Assembly (NCBI GenBank): GCA_013151555.1
Contig: JAADIA010000050.1
Coordinates: 1 to 6,712, forward strand
Reading direction: 5' to 3'
Source: Nitrospirota bacterium
GTDB lineage: Bacteria; NPL-UPA2; JAADIA01
Length of the DNA stretch: 6,712 bases
The notes under the pieces: model-generated
Database searches by the model: none
What the model was told of the DNA's origin: nothing
What the model saw: the letters and a program-made list of their open reading frames with translations, nothing else
Position numbers and translations under genes: made by a program
Shown: piece by piece, positions 4,940 through 6,712 of the stretch
Layout: each line of letters starts with the position of its first letter
Position numbering within the stretch: position 1 is the first letter of the stretch

Positions 4940-6712
4940 TTATTCCCCTTGATCCCCTTGTATGAGTTTCTCCAGATTCTTCTTTGCGACCTTCCCCAAC
5001 CAATGATTGGGATGAGCCTCTACCGCCTTCTTATAATAAGCAATTGCCTTTTCCTTCTCTCCTTTCTTATCATAAACGATCCCTATGTTTGTTAAAGCAT
5101 ACGGATCTTTGGGATCAATCTCAAGAACTTTCTCATATTCGACAATTGCTTTATCTGCTTCGCCATATTTAAAGTAGTAGATAGACCCAAGCAATAAATA
5201 GGCATTAATAAATTGGGGGTTAGTTTCCAAAGCCTTCCTTGCTATGTCTTCAGCTTCTTCCGAGCGGTTAAGTTTATAGTATAGAGTTCCAAGGCTATAA
5301 TAGGCTTTTGCGTATGTAGGATCGCTTGCAATTGCCTTCTTGTATTCGGATATGGCCGCATCATACATTTTCTTCTTCTTGTAGCTATTTGCCAAGCTAT
5401 AATGGGCGGGAGCATAATTAGGATCAAGCTCAAGGGCTTTTTTATACGCGGATATCGCCAGGTCGTCCCTCCCCTTACGAGTATAGACAAGTCCTAAGTT
5501 GCAATGAGTCATGGCATCATCCGGGTTTAATTGCAAAGCCTTCCGGTACTCACCAATGGCAACATCGTATCTGCCCATTTTATCGTAAGTAACTCCCAGT
5601 CCCACATAATAGGACGCATAGTCAGGGTCAATTTCAATCGCCTTTTCATAATTGCTGATTGCTTTCTCGTACATTCCCTGGTCATCATAGATGGAACCTA
5701 AGCCATAATAAACTCTATCATCTTTGGGCTTTCGCCGGGCAGCATACCGAAGCTGCTGAATGGCAAGGTCTATTTTGCCTAAGGCCTCATAGGTGTAAGC
5801 AATATCATAGTGAGCATCATAATACTCCGGGTTAATAAGAATTGCCTTAGTATAAATTTCAAGTTCATCGTCATATCTCTTTTGGTCATGGTAAACACGC
5901 CCCAGGACTATGTAAGCATCAAGGTAATCAGGGCTTAACTCTATGGACTTTTTAAGAGCTGAGACAGCTTCATCATATCTCTCAGCTTTGCGGAGGTCAA
6001 TACCATAGTTATAATAAGCAAGAGCATTCTGCGGAAGCAGTTTTATGGTGATGCGCGATTCTTTCAAGGATTCCTCATATTTTTTTAAATTATAGTATCT
6101 TGAGCCTAAGCTGAGATGAGCGCTACCATAGTTAGGGCTGACAGCTAAAGCTTTCTTGCACACCTTTACTCCTTCGCTATACTTTTTTTCACGTTTATAT
6201 TCGAGGTTAAGTTGCCAGTAGGTCTCGGAGTCAAAGGGGTCTAAGAGAAGAGCGGTATTATACAAAGCAATTGCCTCTCGGCCGGATTTTTCATCACCCA
6301 ACAGTCTATAAGTTAAAGAAAAGTAACGATTGTCTCTGGGAAATTCGTAAGCTGACCTGCCCCCGGAAAGATAGATAAGGTACCGGGATTTCCAAGCGTT
6401 AGAATAATTCAGTAAACCATCTAAGCTGGTTTTTGGACCGAGCTCTATCCTCTCTCTTTCCTCAGGGCTAATCTGAATGTTCAAAGCACGAACAATCTTG
6501 TAAAGTAAATCCTTCTCTAATTTGCAGACTTCCTCCTTTTTACCCCGGCTAAAAAGTTGCTGGGTAATCTCTCCCTTCTCCCTATCGAAAACCTCAGCCA
6601 ATATAAGAAGGTCATCACCTTCTTCTCTAACCTTTCCGATAATCAATTTATCTGCTCCCATCTTCTTAGCCCAGGCAGAAAGGAGCGGAGGGGTAAAGTA
6701 ACTTATCTGTTC
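4940..6712 (-). CDS. TPR-repeat protein with TolB/FlgO-like N-terminal segment, 5' end beyond window
   Basis: The frame is open from the right edge to the stop (591 codons). The 17 codons before the internal ATG at 6661 (reading SYFTPPLLSAWAKK just before it) contain no stop and continue the domain, so the real start is off the window. The first segment, GADKLIIGKVREEGDDLLIL then EVFDREKG, matches the pattern GAdyvi.G.v...gd.l.i.....d...G of TolB-N/FlgO/CsgG-like domains that precede TPRs in many bacterial proteins. Counting from that ATG, residues 111-553 form 13 tandem TPRs of 34 residues; the first is divergent and repeat 12 has 35. Typical units read AxAHYSLGxxYxxxxxYDxAISxYKKAIxxDPxY. 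TPRs are scaffolds for protein binding. The missing N-terminus would show whether it is exported or a lipoprotein. The partner is unknown. No catalytic motif is visible. Confidence 0.9.
   Translation of the reverse strand, partial: EQISYFTPPLLSAWAKKMGADKLIIGKVREEGDDLLILAEVFDREKGEITQQLFSRGKKEEVCKLEKDLLYKIVRALNIQISPEERERIELGPKTSLDGLLNYSNAWKSRYLIYLSGGRSAYEFPRDNRYFSLTYRLLGDEKSGREAIALYNTALLLDPFDSETYWQLNLEYKREKKYSEGVKVCKKALAVSPNYGSAHLSLGSRYYNLKKYEESLKESRITIKLLPQNALAYYNYGIDLRKAERYDEAVSALKKSIELSPDYLDAYIVLGRVYHDQKRYDDELEIYTKAILINPEYYDAHYDIAYTYEALGKIDLAIQQLRYAARRKPKDDRVYYGLGSIYDDQGMYEKAISNYEKAIEIDPDYASYYVGLGVTYDKMGRYDVAIGEYRKALQLNPDDAMTHCNLGLVYTRKGRDDLAISAYKKALELDPNYAPAHYSLANSYKKKKMYDAAISEYKKAIASDPTYAKAYYSLGTLYYKLNRSEEAEDIARKALETNPQFINAYLLLGSIYYFKYGEADKAIVEYEKVLEIDPKDPYALTNIGIVYDKKGEKEKAIAYYKKAVEAHPNHWLGKVAKKNLEKLIQGDQGE
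5003..6331 (-). repeat. Thirteen tandem 102-bp TPR-coding units
   Basis: Residues 111-553 of the TPR protein (counted from ATG 6661) divide into 34-residue units without gaps, except unit 12, which has one extra residue (Gly/Glu/Ala-Asp turn). Each has the TPR pattern of G/A at position 8, Y at 11, A at 20 and P at 32. At the DNA level the units are diverged, so this is an old protein-level repeat, not a recent tandem duplication. Confidence 0.85.

Noticed and set aside
5003-6331. CRISPR-like or recent tandem DNA repeat in the 102-bp periodic region
   Set aside because: The periodicity is from TPR protein repeats; DNA units are diverged and there are no identical repeat/spacer blocks.
1-6712. 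tRNA, rRNA, riboswitch, CRISPR array, toxin-antitoxin or phage genes
   Set aside because: No cloverleaf, conserved RNA core, regular repeat-spacer array or matching protein family was seen on either strand.

Overview
The window most resembles a fragment of an uncultured bacterial genome. It has moderate GC, roughly mid-40s percent by eye. A sigma-54 enhancer-binding regulator, a DUF5320-type small protein, a TolB/FlgO-like TPR protein and GGGGAC-type hairpin repeats suggest an anaerobic lineage such as Omnitrophica, Deltaproteobacteria or relatives. That placement is inference from gene content; no rRNA or other marker is present.

Layout. (1) Positions 1-354: the 5' end of a DUF5320-type small protein gene on the minus strand, cut by the left edge (1-84). 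It has a strong Shine-Dalgarno and a consensus-perfect sigma-54 promoter at 126-141. The rest is AT-rich leader that may hold enhancer sites. (2) 355-2085, minus: a sigma-54-dependent activator with two duplicated PAS domains, each carrying a C-x8-C-x3-C triad, then an AAA+ domain with GAFTGA and a Fis-type helix-turn-helix. It is transcribed toward the sigma-54 promoter and is its likely activator. (3) 2086-2432: divergent intergenic region with a GGGGA/TCCCC inverted repeat, a weak terminator-like hairpin, and promoter elements for the helicase. (4) 2433-4025, plus: a DEAD-box RNA helicase with a DbpA-type C-terminal RNA-binding domain and a lysine/threonine tail encoded by a CAAAAA microsatellite. 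(5) 4045-4087: a perfect 20-bp inverted repeat between convergent genes, acting as a bidirectional terminator and/or a dispersed REP-like element. (6) 4089-4823, minus: a SWIM zinc-finger protein of unknown role. (7) 4824-4939: a short gap with two perfect palindromes. (8) 4940-6712, minus: a TPR protein with 13 repeats in register, preceded by a TolB/FlgO-like segment. Its reading frame stays open to the right edge, so its true start is outside the window.

How the parts work together. The best-supported circuit is at the left. A cytoplasmic sensor-activator, possibly redox- or metal-responsive through its PAS cysteines, sits directly upstream of a sigma-54 promoter driving a small-protein gene. 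The DUF5320 family often lies near NifX/NifB-like and Mrp/NBP35 iron-sulfur or cofactor genes (family knowledge from memory, not seen here). The helicase, SWIM and TPR genes look like independent housekeeping or accessory units. No tRNA, rRNA, CRISPR array or intact transposase gene was seen.
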